64,000 nt of DNA, taken from assembly GCF_963169125.1 (NCBI RefSeq), contig NC_084793.1:214546652-214610651 (forward strand), read 5' to 3'. Below, piece after piece: positions 48,711-57,660 of this stretch; position 1 is the stretch's first letter, and each line of letters opens with the position of its first letter. The position numbers and the translations under genes were made by a program. This DNA is from Humulus lupulus. Its lineage: Eukaryota; Streptophyta; Magnoliopsida; Rosales; Cannabaceae. The notes under the pieces were generated by a model that did not search any database, had not been told where the DNA came from, and saw only the letters and a program-made list of their open reading frames with translations.

Positions 48711-50807
48711 CTATCTCCTTAGATGTCCCTGCCTAATCAGGAACTCAATCTCATTTTTCAACTGGTTACATTCATTGGTGTCGTGCCTGTAGTCGTTGTG
48801 AAAATGAAAAAACTTCGTCGTATCTCTCTTGGAGATATCTTTCCTTATAGGTGCGGATCGTTTGTCAGGCACGCTGGAGCTGGTTGCTTGGTAGACTTCC
48901 GCTCGGCTTTCGACAAGAGTCGTGTAGTTGGTGAATCTCGGCTCGTATCGATTGCCTTTGTGGCATTTATTCTCAGAAGCTGAGGGTTCATTGTTCGCCC
49001 GTTTTCCACCGTTCCTACCATTGCCATTCCCGTTGCCGTTTCCATTGGGTTATTTTGACCCATTTGCGGCTTTGGCAGGTTCTTCCTTCGGCCCCTTGTC
49101 TTTTGTTGGCGATTTCCCTTCATTGGCAATCGCTTCTTCGAGCTTGATATATCGATCAGCCCGATCCAAAAACTCCTGGGTACTTCTTACCCCATTCTTT
49201 CTGAGGCTACTCCAGAGGGGTGAATGGCGCCTAACCCCAGTAGCTAGAGCCATCATCTTACCTTCATCGCCCACTGTCTTGGCTCCAGCTGCTGCTCGCA
49301 TGAAGCATTGGACATATTCTTTTAAGGGCTCTCCCTCCTTTTGGCGTATCTCGACCAGCTGGTTGGCCTCTATGGGGTGTACGTGACCCGCATAGAATTG
49401 TCCATAAAATTCCTTTACGAACATCTCCCAAGATACTATACTAGTAGGAGGGAACTTAAAGAACCACTCCTGGGCGGTGTCAGAGAGTGTCACTGGGAAG
49501 ATTCGGCAGCGCGCATCTTCCGACACTTTCTGTATATCCATTTGTATCTCAAACTTATTAACGTGAGATACTGGGTCTCCGTACCCATCAAAATTTGGCA
49601 ATGTTGGCATTTTGAACTTACTGGGGGTTTCAGCCGTAGCAATCCTTTGTACAAAGGGAGTTCCCCTCCTCCTATCGTACTCAATATGGGACGTTTGTCC
49701 CCCGACCAGCTGTTGTATCGCCTGGTTTAGGGCATCAATCTGAGCTTGAACGACTTCTGGGACTGCTAGGGAAACCGGTACCGGGGGAGCGTACTCGTCG
49801 TGCCTTTCACGGCGGTTTTTAAGTACGTCCCTTAAATCATCATCCCTGCGTCTCTGCTCGCTAACTCCTAGTCGATCAAAGACGTTCTGCTGCTTGGGTT
49901 GCCCCCCAGCGTTATGGCTAGCTGGCCAATTTTCTCTAGGTGGGGGGCTTCTGCCTCCACCTCTTTCCTCATTTCTCCGACCAACATTTCCTCTGCCAGA
50001 ATCGGCTTCATTATAGTCATGGCCATCTCTAAATTGTGGCTGACTACGGTGTGACCGGCTGTTCACGCTATTTCCTCCACGGGCTGGCATCTCACGAGTG
50101 TCAGGGGGAGGCCTGAGCTGGTCATTGGTTCCCCGTGCTGCTATGCCATGGGGGGCCCCTGACTGCAGAGCTTGACTTGATGTTCCTTCTGTTGGCAGAA
50201 GGATGTTGTCCCCTGCTCAGTAGATTCGGCTCTTCATCCCCTGGGCGTCTAGAGCTGCGGGGCGGCTGCCCGACCCTATTCTACCTCAGGCGCTGGGGAT
50301 TACCTCGACCAGCCTAAGATGGATGTTGCTACTCAGGATCCCTAGTTGGGACATCATCCTGAGCCACAGGTGGCTGCTCCGACCTTTGAGGGCTTGCTGG
50401 CTGGAGCGGAGGGATAGAATTGGGAGCCCTCTGAGGCAGCGCACTCGGCGGCTGATGTGGCTGAGAGACTGGCGCAGCTTGACTCCTAGCCAATTGGATG
50501 GCTACTTCAAGAGCGGCCATGACATCCCTCTACCGACGGTCCATGTCCGCCTAACATTCACTCAACTCCTGGCGCTAGTGTTCTATTTCTCTTTGCTGCA
50601 GCGCATTGTCTCTGCAGCATTCTCCTGATTGGCCCTCAGATTAGCCAACTCATCTTGCAACACCCCCAGCGTTGCTCTTAGCGTTTCAGAATCTAACTCC
50701 TCCTCTTTAAACTCCAAATGTGGTTCATTCTCGGCCACATTTGGGGGAGGAGGTTGGGATGGTGCAGCGCCAGCGGCCTGTCCAGTCTTCTTGGATGTTT
50801 TCGCCAT
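48711..50807 (-). pseudogene. Gag of element C
   Basis: The likely start is ATG 50805-50807 (MAKTSKKTGQAAG), 28 bases inside the primer binding site. The core is a 346-codon open stretch (49050-50090): FVQRIATAETPSKFKMPTLP, CRIFPVTLSDTAQEWFFKF, QKEGEPLKEYVQCFMRAAAG and GVRSTQEFLDRADRYIKLEE are gag core motifs. Downstream near 48750-48850 the FFHFHNDYRHDTNEC-like stretch corresponds to the A zinc-knuckle-like segment. Stops separate the N-terminal pieces (50583-50807 and 50329-50520) from the core. Confidence 0.85.
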
Positions 50808-50834
50808 TAGATTTTCTTACGGTTTTTTATCAAT

Positions 50835-50852
50835 CTCTCAATGAAAGCACCA
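50835..50852 (-). other. Primer binding site, element C
   Basis: Identical 18 bases to A and B. The spacer to the LTR is three bases (GAA on the plus strand). Confidence 0.82.
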
Positions 50853-50855
50853 GAA

Positions 50856-51466
50856 TGTTGACCCTCGATTTGGCCAACGACACAGAGTCAAATATACGGA
50901 AAAAGATAAAATGACAATTAAGAATTTAATCTAATGGAAAAGAAGGAAACACCAAGAATTTATAGTGGTTCGCCCCCAAATAATGGTAATGACCTACGTC
51001 CACTTAGTGCTATTATTAATATTGAATCTCAAAGCTGTGATCAAAGAACTAGGGTTCTTGAGTTTCACAAACCTTGAGGGAATTACAATAAAATGATGAA
51101 TAATCACACTATAGCCCTCTTTCTCTCAATACTCAGGAAAAAGATTCAGAGATCAAAAAGTCCCTTCCTTGAGCTATTTCATAGATATTTATAGGCTCAA
51201 GGAGGGTTACATGGGCCAATGGGCCTTAACTTTCCTCAATAACCGCGTATCAAGGTAATAAAGAGGAAATATTCAATGCAATTATTATAGGATTACAATC
51301 TTAAAAGGAAATAAATCAAATTATACGACCAGCCTGGTCGTATCTAATAGTTAAGCCCGATGAAGTAATGTGCCTCTGGTCGATAGTCAAACAATACTTC
51401 TGCCACGTGTCAACCATATGTGAGAAATCCTTGCCACGTCATCAGCAATCGTTTTTCGAGTAAACA
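50856..51466 (-). repeat. 5' LTR of element C
   Basis: It is 611 bases, TGTTGACCC to GTAAACA. The minus-strand TATA-like box CTATAAATAT lies at about 51185-51194 and should promote gag-pol. Confidence 0.92.
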
Positions 51467-51471
51467 GGTTA

Positions 51472-51783
51472 CATGTTATTTATTTGTGTAATGTCTTTGA
51501 GTCCTTAGAAATTCAAGCCTATGCATTCCAAGCATTTATTGCAAGCTGAATGCACTCCTCGAGCTGGAGGTTTATAGGCTACAGCAAGATGATGCTAAGT
51601 GATCTCCATGACAGCTGGTCAACTTGTCTAGGAAATTTCCTTGATGTCTACTAGAGATGGGTTCACTCGAGCTACTCACCTTAGAACATATACAACATTC
51701 TAAGGATCGAATAATCTTCATTAATTGCTTGTCAGCTGTACCGTGAATTAAGACACGTCAGCTCGGGTTTTTTAGGTACAACA
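51472..51783 (-). repeat. 5' LTR of element B, second part
   Basis: It continues the LTR split at 33748. It ends GGTACAACA, followed by TATAT (51784-51788) matching the duplication at 10078-10082. A TA microsatellite follows to about 51807. Confidence 0.87.
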
Positions 51784-51818
51784 TATATATATATATATAT
51801 ATATATGATAGCCAAAAC

Positions 51819-52175
51819 GGGTAAGTAACCATGTGGTACCCTGTGTTTTATCAAAATATAGACTTGATACTCTATATTTTCAATAATGTACTTCTAGTAT
51901 CATGTGATTTGAAATTGTACATATTTGATACCCTAGAATTAAATTTGATCAATTTGACCAAACTATCCTTAATAATATGTAATTAAATTTGCATTTGAAA
52001 CTCATATAATTAAGGGTAGTTTTGCATATTGATTACATTTTATTGATCAAAATTGAGTCTAGGGTACCAAATATGTATGATTTGAAATTATAGAGTACCG
52101 TATAAGTATTATTGAAAACATAGTGTACCAAATTTGTATTTCGATAAAACACCAAGTACGAAAAGAGTATTTACC
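51819..52175. repeat. Hairpin MITE with arms of about 134 bases
   Basis: The left arm 51819-51952 and right arm 52043-52175 are inverted repeats around a 90-base centre. They share GTGTTTTATC(A/G)AAATA, TTTTCAATAAT, ATACATATTTG/GTACATATTTG and ATTTGATCAA/TTTTGATCAA. No protein is present. A clear target duplication could not be defined because the left side merges with the TA run next to element B. Confidence 0.75.
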
Positions 52176-52540
52176 ATACTATATATAAATTATATAAAAT
52201 ACATTTATAACAAAACATAATACATTTAAATTTAAAAAACAAAAATAAAAAATAAAGTATAATACATAATATCATTTTAGTTATAATTAAATTAAAGAGT
52301 ATTTGAGGTTTTCATAAAGTATTGTCTAAAAATTTGACTAGAATTAGATCAAAGTTTATCTCTAATTCGTTTTGCCAATCATAGAATTCATTATGAAAAA
52401 TTATTAAGAATATAATATTGTCGATATATAAATAAGTGGCAAAATATAAATATTAAATAAAAAAAATTCAAGAATGGGTTTAAATGTGTAAGTTTTGATC
52501 GAAAGGACTAAAATGAAAAAAAATATATTTTTTGGGGATT
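52176..52540. other. A+T-rich spacer
   Basis: No gene or recognisable repeat is seen between the hairpin MITE and the interrupted MITE-like repeat. Confidence 0.5.
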
Positions 52541-52770
52541 ATACTATTTTAGTATCTTATTATATGTTCCATAACCAACTTAGTATCATGTTACTCCATT
52601 AATATTATTTTAATACTTTGTATATTGAAAATTAGTTCAAAATTGTACTTTTTCATTAATTTTAGTAAATATTATTATTGACAAAAATTTATAAATATAT
52701 TTTATATTAAAATGGTATTAAGTAAAAAATTCTCACTAAGAGGCGCGCGTTTCCCTGTTTTCTCTCTTCC

Positions 52771-54111
52771 ATGGCGAAGAAGAAGAGAGTGGTTCGAAAG
52801 CCTGCTTCCCAGTCGCCGGATCATGGTTCTGTACTTGATGCGCATGACGGAGAAGATGTAGAGAATGGTGCTGATTCCTCAACTGGTTTGAATCTCATTG
52901 CAGAAGTGGTGAATTCAGGAGAAAACAGTCCGACTACTTGTAGACGTGAGCATCTGACTGGTTCGATGGATGATCCGATCATTCAAAGCAGTTCGAATTG
53001 GGCTGAAGAGATGGAGACGATGCCAGATTCTGAGATCGGCAAGGGTAGTTACCATGAATCAGCGAAATCACATTGGCAATCCTTTTCTATGGAAAGCATG
53101 TTTGGGCATGATCCAATGCTCTCCTATTCTGAGCCTCTGATCAAGAATGTGATGAGGATTGCTCAAGTGGATCCAGAAGAGGTGCTTATGCAGGCTGCTA
53201 GCTGGAGTTCGGCTGTTATCTGCATGGTTTTGGGAGAAAATCCTCCTATGGCAGTTTTTGAGGGTTTCATCAAGCGAATTTGGGGACATCTTGGGATCGC
53301 ACAAGTGGCTAGAATGACAATGGGGTTGATTATGGTAAGATTCAATGATGATGCTACAAGAAATCAGGTCTTAGAGTCAGGGGTTCTTCATTTTGATCGA
53401 AAGCCTGTTATTATCAGGCCTTGGACTGCGGATTTGAATGCTCTAAAACTTGTGAAATCTGTGCCCTTATGGATCCGATTACACGACCTGGGTCTACAGT
53501 ACTGGGGGAACAAGAGTTTAAGTGCCTTAGTTAGCACTGTTGGGAAACCAATTATGGTTGATCAACATACTAAGGATCGTACTAGAGTCCAGTTCGCTCG
53601 GGTCTTGGTTGAGATGGATATTACGGATTCTCCTCCTCGTATTATCCAATTTCTAAATGAACATGGTCAGTTAGTGGAGCAGGGCATTGATTACGAATGG
53701 CTTCCTGTGAAGTGTAAGCTTTGCTCGGGGTATGGGCATATTATGGTTGACTGTCGTAAGGGGGAAATTGTTACTAAAGGGAAACTGAAAGTTGCAGAAA
53801 AGGTTGAAGCAGCTTCCAATGCTCAGGATCTAAAGACTTCGGTGGAGGTGGCAAGGGTTAATCCTGATCAGCTGGACAATAAAGATAAGGCACCACCTAA
53901 TCAAGATAAAGAATGGCTTATTCCCAAAAGAAAAGTTCAAGCAAAAGGGCAAGGAACTCAAGAGTATGCTAAACCAGGTTCAGCTAGACAGGAAGTGAAG
54001 ACATCTGGGAATGCTTTTAGCATTTTGCAAGATTCAGGAACTAGTTTGGTGAAGGGTTCAGTGCCAACTGCGGCAAAGGAGTTAGGTATCGCTATTACTA
54101 ATAATGGATAA
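52771..54111 (+). CDS. LINE ORF1: DUF4283 / CCHC RNA-binding protein
   Basis: This is the RNA-binding partner that coats the LINE transcript. It is 446 aa with a basic N-terminus (MAKKKRVVRKP). The middle (about residues 110-270) is a DUF4283-type region with MGLIMVRFNDDATRNQVLES, RKPVIIRPW and SVPLWIRLHDLGLQYW. A CCHC zinc knuckle (CKLCSGYGHIMVDC) sits near residues 315-328, where plant LINE ORF1 proteins carry zf-CCHC_4. The tail is charged. The ATG is the first after the LINE boundary, and no frame defects are seen. The stop overlaps the ORF2 start (ATGGATAA). Confidence 0.9.
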   Translation: MAKKKRVVRKPASQSPDHGSVLDAHDGEDVENGADSSTGLNLIAEVVNSGENSPTTCRREHLTGSMDDPIIQSSSNWAEEMETMPDSEIGKGSYHESAKSHWQSFSMESMFGHDPMLSYSEPLIKNVMRIAQVDPEEVLMQAASWSSAVICMVLGENPPMAVFEGFIKRIWGHLGIAQVARMTMGLIMVRFNDDATRNQVLESGVLHFDRKPVIIRPWTADLNALKLVKSVPLWIRLHDLGLQYWGNKSLSALVSTVGKPIMVDQHTKDRTRVQFARVLVEMDITDSPPRIIQFLNEHGQLVEQGIDYEWLPVKCKLCSGYGHIMVDCRKGEIVTKGKLKVAEKVEAASNAQDLKTSVEVARVNPDQLDNKDKAPPNQDKEWLIPKRKVQAKGQGTQEYAKPGSARQEVKTSGNAFSILQDSGTSLVKGSVPTAAKELGIAITNNG

Positions 54112-57100
54112 TTGTAATATTGCTAGTTGGAATGTTCGGGGAGTTAATAACAAGAATAAACAGAATTCTGTTTTAGATTTCTGTAGTATGAATAAAATAG
54201 GAGTTGGAGCTTTGATTGAAACTAAGTTGAAGGAGAATAAGGTTATTGAAATGATGATGACTAAATTTAGTGGCTGGGATTGCTATAATAGCCCAGTTAT
54301 TGAGGGCCGGTTGCTTATTATTTGGAGGAAGCAATTTGTCAGAGTGATTGTCATCTCTGAATCCCCTCAGTTTGTGCACTGCTTTGTTAAAATGACAGGT
54401 CAGGATGTTGCTTTTTGTGCTACATTTGTGTATGGGTTAAATACCATTGATGCGAGGAAAAGTTTATGGGAGGATCTTTTGCAGCTTAAATTTCCTGTTA
54501 AGCCTTGGATTCTGCTTGGAGACTTCAATGCAGTGTTCAATTGTGATGACAGAGTTGGTGGGGTTCCTATTGCTATGAAGGACTTGAATGATTCTAATTT
54601 GTGGCTTGCTCAGGCTCATGTGGAAGCTCTTAAAAGGACTGGCTCGTTTTTCACTTGGTCTAACAACCAAGAAGGAGCTAGTAGAATATATTCGCGAATA
54701 GACCATGCGTTTGTTAATGAGGATTGGCATGATATTTTCCCTCATTCTTTTGCTCATTTCGCTTGGGAGACATCTTCTGATCACTGTTCTTGTGTCATTG
54801 CAGCTTCTATTTCAGAGAAGATTGGGTTTAAACCTTTTCGTTATTTTAATTTTTGGGCTGATCATCAAGATTTTAAAGGGACTGTTTTGGCCAGCTGGGA
54901 GAAGCCTTTGGCTGTTAAGGGTTTGAAAGGTCTTTATTATAAACTCATGAGATTAAAACATTCTCTCAAGAAGTTTAATAAGACTGCTATTGGTGATGTG
55001 GGGGTAGCATTTACTGAAGCCAGGAATAAATATACTGAAGCTAGATTTCAGGCTCAAATGCATCCGAGTGACATAGAGTATCATCATTTAGAGAAGTATG
55101 CAGCTGAGAATTTAAGCAGGATTGAAAAGATGTATTTCAGCTTTTTGAGACAACGTAGTAAGATTAATTGGCTTCAACAAGGGGATGAGAACACTGCCTT
55201 CTTTCATGCTTACCTGAAGAAAAGAAAGGTGGATAACAGGATTGCTACTTTTGTTAATGACCAGGGGATGATTAACGATAAGTTTTCTGAAGTAGTAGAT
55301 CACTTTTTAACTCATTTTCGTGGGTATATGGGGAGCAAGAGTACCACTACTATGAAGCTTAACTATGAATGCATGGAAAAGGGTGCTAAGCTTAGCTTGG
55401 AGCAACAACTTGCTGTGCTGAAACCGTTCTCTATCAAGGAAATCAAACATGTGCTGTTCAGTATTCCGCATGATAAGTCCCCAGGGCCAGATGGATATGG
55501 TTCGGGATTTTTCAAAACCATGTGGCCTGTTTTGGGAGCTGACTTTTGCAATGCCATATTGGATTTCTTCAACTTAGGGAACATGCCTGCTGAATTTCAT
55601 GCTACGATGATATCCTTGATTCCTAAGAAGGATAGTCCTTCTAGAGCTATTGATTACCGCCCCATTGCGTGTTGTTCTACAGTTTACAAATGCATTGCCA
55701 AGTTAATGTGTTTGAGGCTTGCGGAAGTGCTGCCTTTTTTGATCAACCAAAACCAAGGAGCTTTCATTAAGGGTAGGTCCTTAGCTCATAATGTGATGAT
55801 TTTGCAAGATCTTCTGAAAAATTATCAAAGAAAGCTAGTTTCTCCGAGATGCACTATCAAAATAGACATAAGCAAAGCTTATGATACAGTCAGCTGGGAT
55901 TTCCTTGAAGCTCTGCTTACAGCTTTCAACTTTCCTAGTAAGTTTGTCCAGAGGGTGATGATCTGTGTTCGGTCTACTACATATTCGCTGTCTATGAATG
56001 GGAGGGTGCAAGGCAGCTTCAAAGGCGAGAAAGGGTTGAGACAAGGTGACCCTTTATCCCCGTTACTCTTTGTTCTTATCATGGAGTACCTGACTAGAAG
56101 ACTTCAGCTAGCTGCGAATCACTTTTTATTCAGATTTCATCCTATGTGTAAGAGTTTAAATCTCATTAATCTCTGCTTTGCAGATGATTTAATTCTTTTT
56201 AGCAAAGGTACTAGACAATCTTTGTTAGTTATAAAGGAAATTTTGGACGAATTCACCAACACTTCAGGGCTTGCTGTCAGTAAAGATAAATCGCAAGTTT
56301 TCTTTGGTGGAGTTCAGGCGTCTGAGAGGAGTAGTATGCTTTCTGACTTGCAACTCACAGAAGGAGATTTCCCTTTAAAATATTTGGGAGTGCCTCTTAG
56401 GCCTACTAAATGGAGAGCTGAAGATTGTGGCATTATTATCAAGAAAATTAATCAAAGACTGCATTCTTGGGCTAGTCGGCATTTATCTTTTGCTGGAAGG
56501 ATCCAATTAATTCACTCTGTGTTATTTGGCCTTCGCAACTACTGGATGAGCATCTTTGTTCTTCCTCACAGTGTGACTAAGGAGGTTGAGAAATTGTGTA
56601 GAGGTTTTTTATGGGGCACTAATGGAACTAGGAGCAAAGTTCATGTTGCCTCCTGGGATAAGGTTTGTCTTCCGAAGTCTTATGGGGGACTTGGCTTCAA
56701 GAATGGGGTTAATTGGAATCGAGCTATCCTTGCGAAATTTATCTGGGCCATTTCTGCTAAGAATGACCTGCTGTGGGTCAAGTGGATCAACTCCATCTAT
56801 CTTAAAGGTGCTCCTTTCTGGTCGTATGATCTTAAACCAGACACTAGCTGGTACTGGCGCAAGCTCTGCTACTTGAGAAGTTGGTTCCCTAAAGCAGATG
56901 TTGAAGCTGCTGGGTGTTTTGGAAAATTCAAAGCTACGGCTCTCTATAACAGTTTAGTTCCTCATTCTCAGGTGTGTTCCTACTATAAAGCTGTTTGGAA
57001 CTCTTTGAATGTTCCTAAGCACCGATTCATGCTATGGAAAATAGTGAATTCCCAGCTTCTTACCAGGGACAATTTGGTTCGTCTTCATCTCGACTTGGTC

Positions 57101-57481
57101 ACTTTGGATTGCCCTGTCTGTGGTATCAGCCCAGAATCTCATGATCATCTGTTTTACAGATGCAGTTTATCTTCTCAAATTGTTGACCAGATTTTTGATT
57201 GGTTAGGAGTGGCTGCTTGGCCTAAAGATTTCAGAGGTTGGGTTAATTGGCTGAGCATGAGGATGACCGGTTTGGTGCACTGCATCAGGGTCACTGTCCT
57301 GGCAGCTGTCAACTACTATATTTGGCTTAATAGGAATCAGTGCCTGTTTGAAGGTTGTTCCAGGTCGATTTTTCATATTGTAAATGATATTAAAGCTGTA
57401 GTGAAGTATAGATTACATACTGTTATACATAGGAACCATAGTAGACTTGAGAGAAATTTGTTGAGGAGATTGATGTTGTAA
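54104..57481 (+). CDS. LINE ORF2: endonuclease-reverse transcriptase
   Basis: It nicks target DNA and copies the LINE RNA at the nick. It is 1125 aa and intact. The N-terminal AP-like endonuclease (about 1-230) shows WNVRG, ETKLKE, LLGDFNAV, SRIDHAFVN and SDHC, covering the family's catalytic positions. RT (about 430-720) shows PHDKSPGPDGYGSGFF, LIPKKDSPSRAIDYRPIACC, GAFIKGRSLAHN, IDISKAYDTVSWDF, GLRQGDPLSPLLF and FADD (near residue 692). A zf-RVT zinc-binding region (CPVCGISPESHDHLFYRC, near 1003-1020) lies near the C-terminus. There is no C-terminal RNase H, unlike some plant LINEs. The start codon overlaps the ORF1 stop, which suggests coupled re-initiation. Confidence 0.95.
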   Translation: MDNCNIASWNVRGVNNKNKQNSVLDFCSMNKIGVGALIETKLKENKVIEMMMTKFSGWDCYNSPVIEGRLLIIWRKQFVRVIVISESPQFVHCFVKMTGQDVAFCATFVYGLNTIDARKSLWEDLLQLKFPVKPWILLGDFNAVFNCDDRVGGVPIAMKDLNDSNLWLAQAHVEALKRTGSFFTWSNNQEGASRIYSRIDHAFVNEDWHDIFPHSFAHFAWETSSDHCSCVIAASISEKIGFKPFRYFNFWADHQDFKGTVLASWEKPLAVKGLKGLYYKLMRLKHSLKKFNKTAIGDVGVAFTEARNKYTEARFQAQMHPSDIEYHHLEKYAAENLSRIEKMYFSFLRQRSKINWLQQGDENTAFFHAYLKKRKVDNRIATFVNDQGMINDKFSEVVDHFLTHFRGYMGSKSTTTMKLNYECMEKGAKLSLEQQLAVLKPFSIKEIKHVLFSIPHDKSPGPDGYGSGFFKTMWPVLGADFCNAILDFFNLGNMPAEFHATMISLIPKKDSPSRAIDYRPIACCSTVYKCIAKLMCLRLAEVLPFLINQNQGAFIKGRSLAHNVMILQDLLKNYQRKLVSPRCTIKIDISKAYDTVSWDFLEALLTAFNFPSKFVQRVMICVRSTTYSLSMNGRVQGSFKGEKGLRQGDPLSPLLFVLIMEYLTRRLQLAANHFLFRFHPMCKSLNLINLCFADDLILFSKGTRQSLLVIKEILDEFTNTSGLAVSKDKSQVFFGGVQASERSSMLSDLQLTEGDFPLKYLGVPLRPTKWRAEDCGIIIKKINQRLHSWASRHLSFAGRIQLIHSVLFGLRNYWMSIFVLPHSVTKEVEKLCRGFLWGTNGTRSKVHVASWDKVCLPKSYGGLGFKNGVNWNRAILAKFIWAISAKNDLLWVKWINSIYLKGAPFWSYDLKPDTSWYWRKLCYLRSWFPKADVEAAGCFGKFKATALYNSLVPHSQVCSYYKAVWNSLNVPKHRFMLWKIVNSQLLTRDNLVRLHLDLVTLDCPVCGISPESHDHLFYRCSLSSQIVDQIFDWLGVAAWPKDFRGWVNWLSMRMTGLVHCIRVTVLAAVNYYIWLNRNQCLFEGCSRSIFHIVNDIKAVVKYRLHTVIHRNHSRLERNLLRRLML

Positions 57482-57660
57482 TCTGTTTGTCCGTTTTGTT
57501 GAGCTCCTTTGTAGTAGTTTGGAGTTTGTAGGTTGGTTTTGTTCAGTTGATTAATGAAGTCTTCATTCTTCTTGATAAAAAAAAATGGTATTAAGTAAAG
57601 AATAAAATAATATTAAGTTGGTTTTAAAAGTAAACAACAAGATATTAAAATGGTATGATT

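Larger units (their letters stand above)
33749..51466 (-). mobile_element. Element C: complete Tat-lineage Ty3/gypsy element inside the B LTR
   Basis: Its LTRs are 33749-34360 and 50856-51466, and both outer edges are flanked by GGTTA (33744-33748, 51467-51471). The internal order on the minus strand is primer binding site, gag, protease, RT, RNase H, aRNH, integrase, with the antisense gene on the plus strand and a polypurine tract at 34361. Two solo LTRs (36610-40662, 46037-47892) are nested in it. The LTR pair differs at about 28 positions by eye over 611 bases. Stops and frameshifts leave it unable to code for full products. Confidence 0.93.
10083..51783 (-). mobile_element. Element B: Tat-lineage Ty3/gypsy retrotransposon with nested insertions
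   Basis: The LTRs are 10083-10773 (3') and 33380-33748 plus 51472-51783 (5', split by element C). Both outer edges are flanked by TATAT. Inside, on the minus strand, are primer binding site, gag, protease remnant, RT, RNase H, aRNH and integrase; on the plus strand is the antisense gene. Four solo LTRs and one complete element lie within it. Removing the insertions leaves an element of the same plan as C. It must be older than everything nested in it. Confidence 0.9.
52727..57583 (+). mobile_element. L1-type LINE, full coding length, with 16-base target duplication
   Basis: AATGGTATTAAGTAAA at 52711-52726 recurs at 57584-57599 just after a poly(A) run (57577-57585). This is the target-primed integration signature. 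The element has two open ORFs that overlap by eight bases. The 5' leader is only about 44 bases, so slight 5' truncation cannot be excluded. The exact duplication and unbroken ORFs point to a recent insertion. Confidence 0.92.
52541..57656. repeat. MITE-like inverted repeat interrupted by the LINE
   Basis: The left end (ATACTATTTTAGTATCTTAT) and the reverse complement of the right end (ATACCATTTTAATATCTTGT) align for about 55 bases, both including ACCAACTTA. GATT flanks both outer edges (52537-52540, 57657-57660). The LINE with its own duplication lies between them, so the host repeat was about 240 bases before insertion. Confidence 0.5.
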
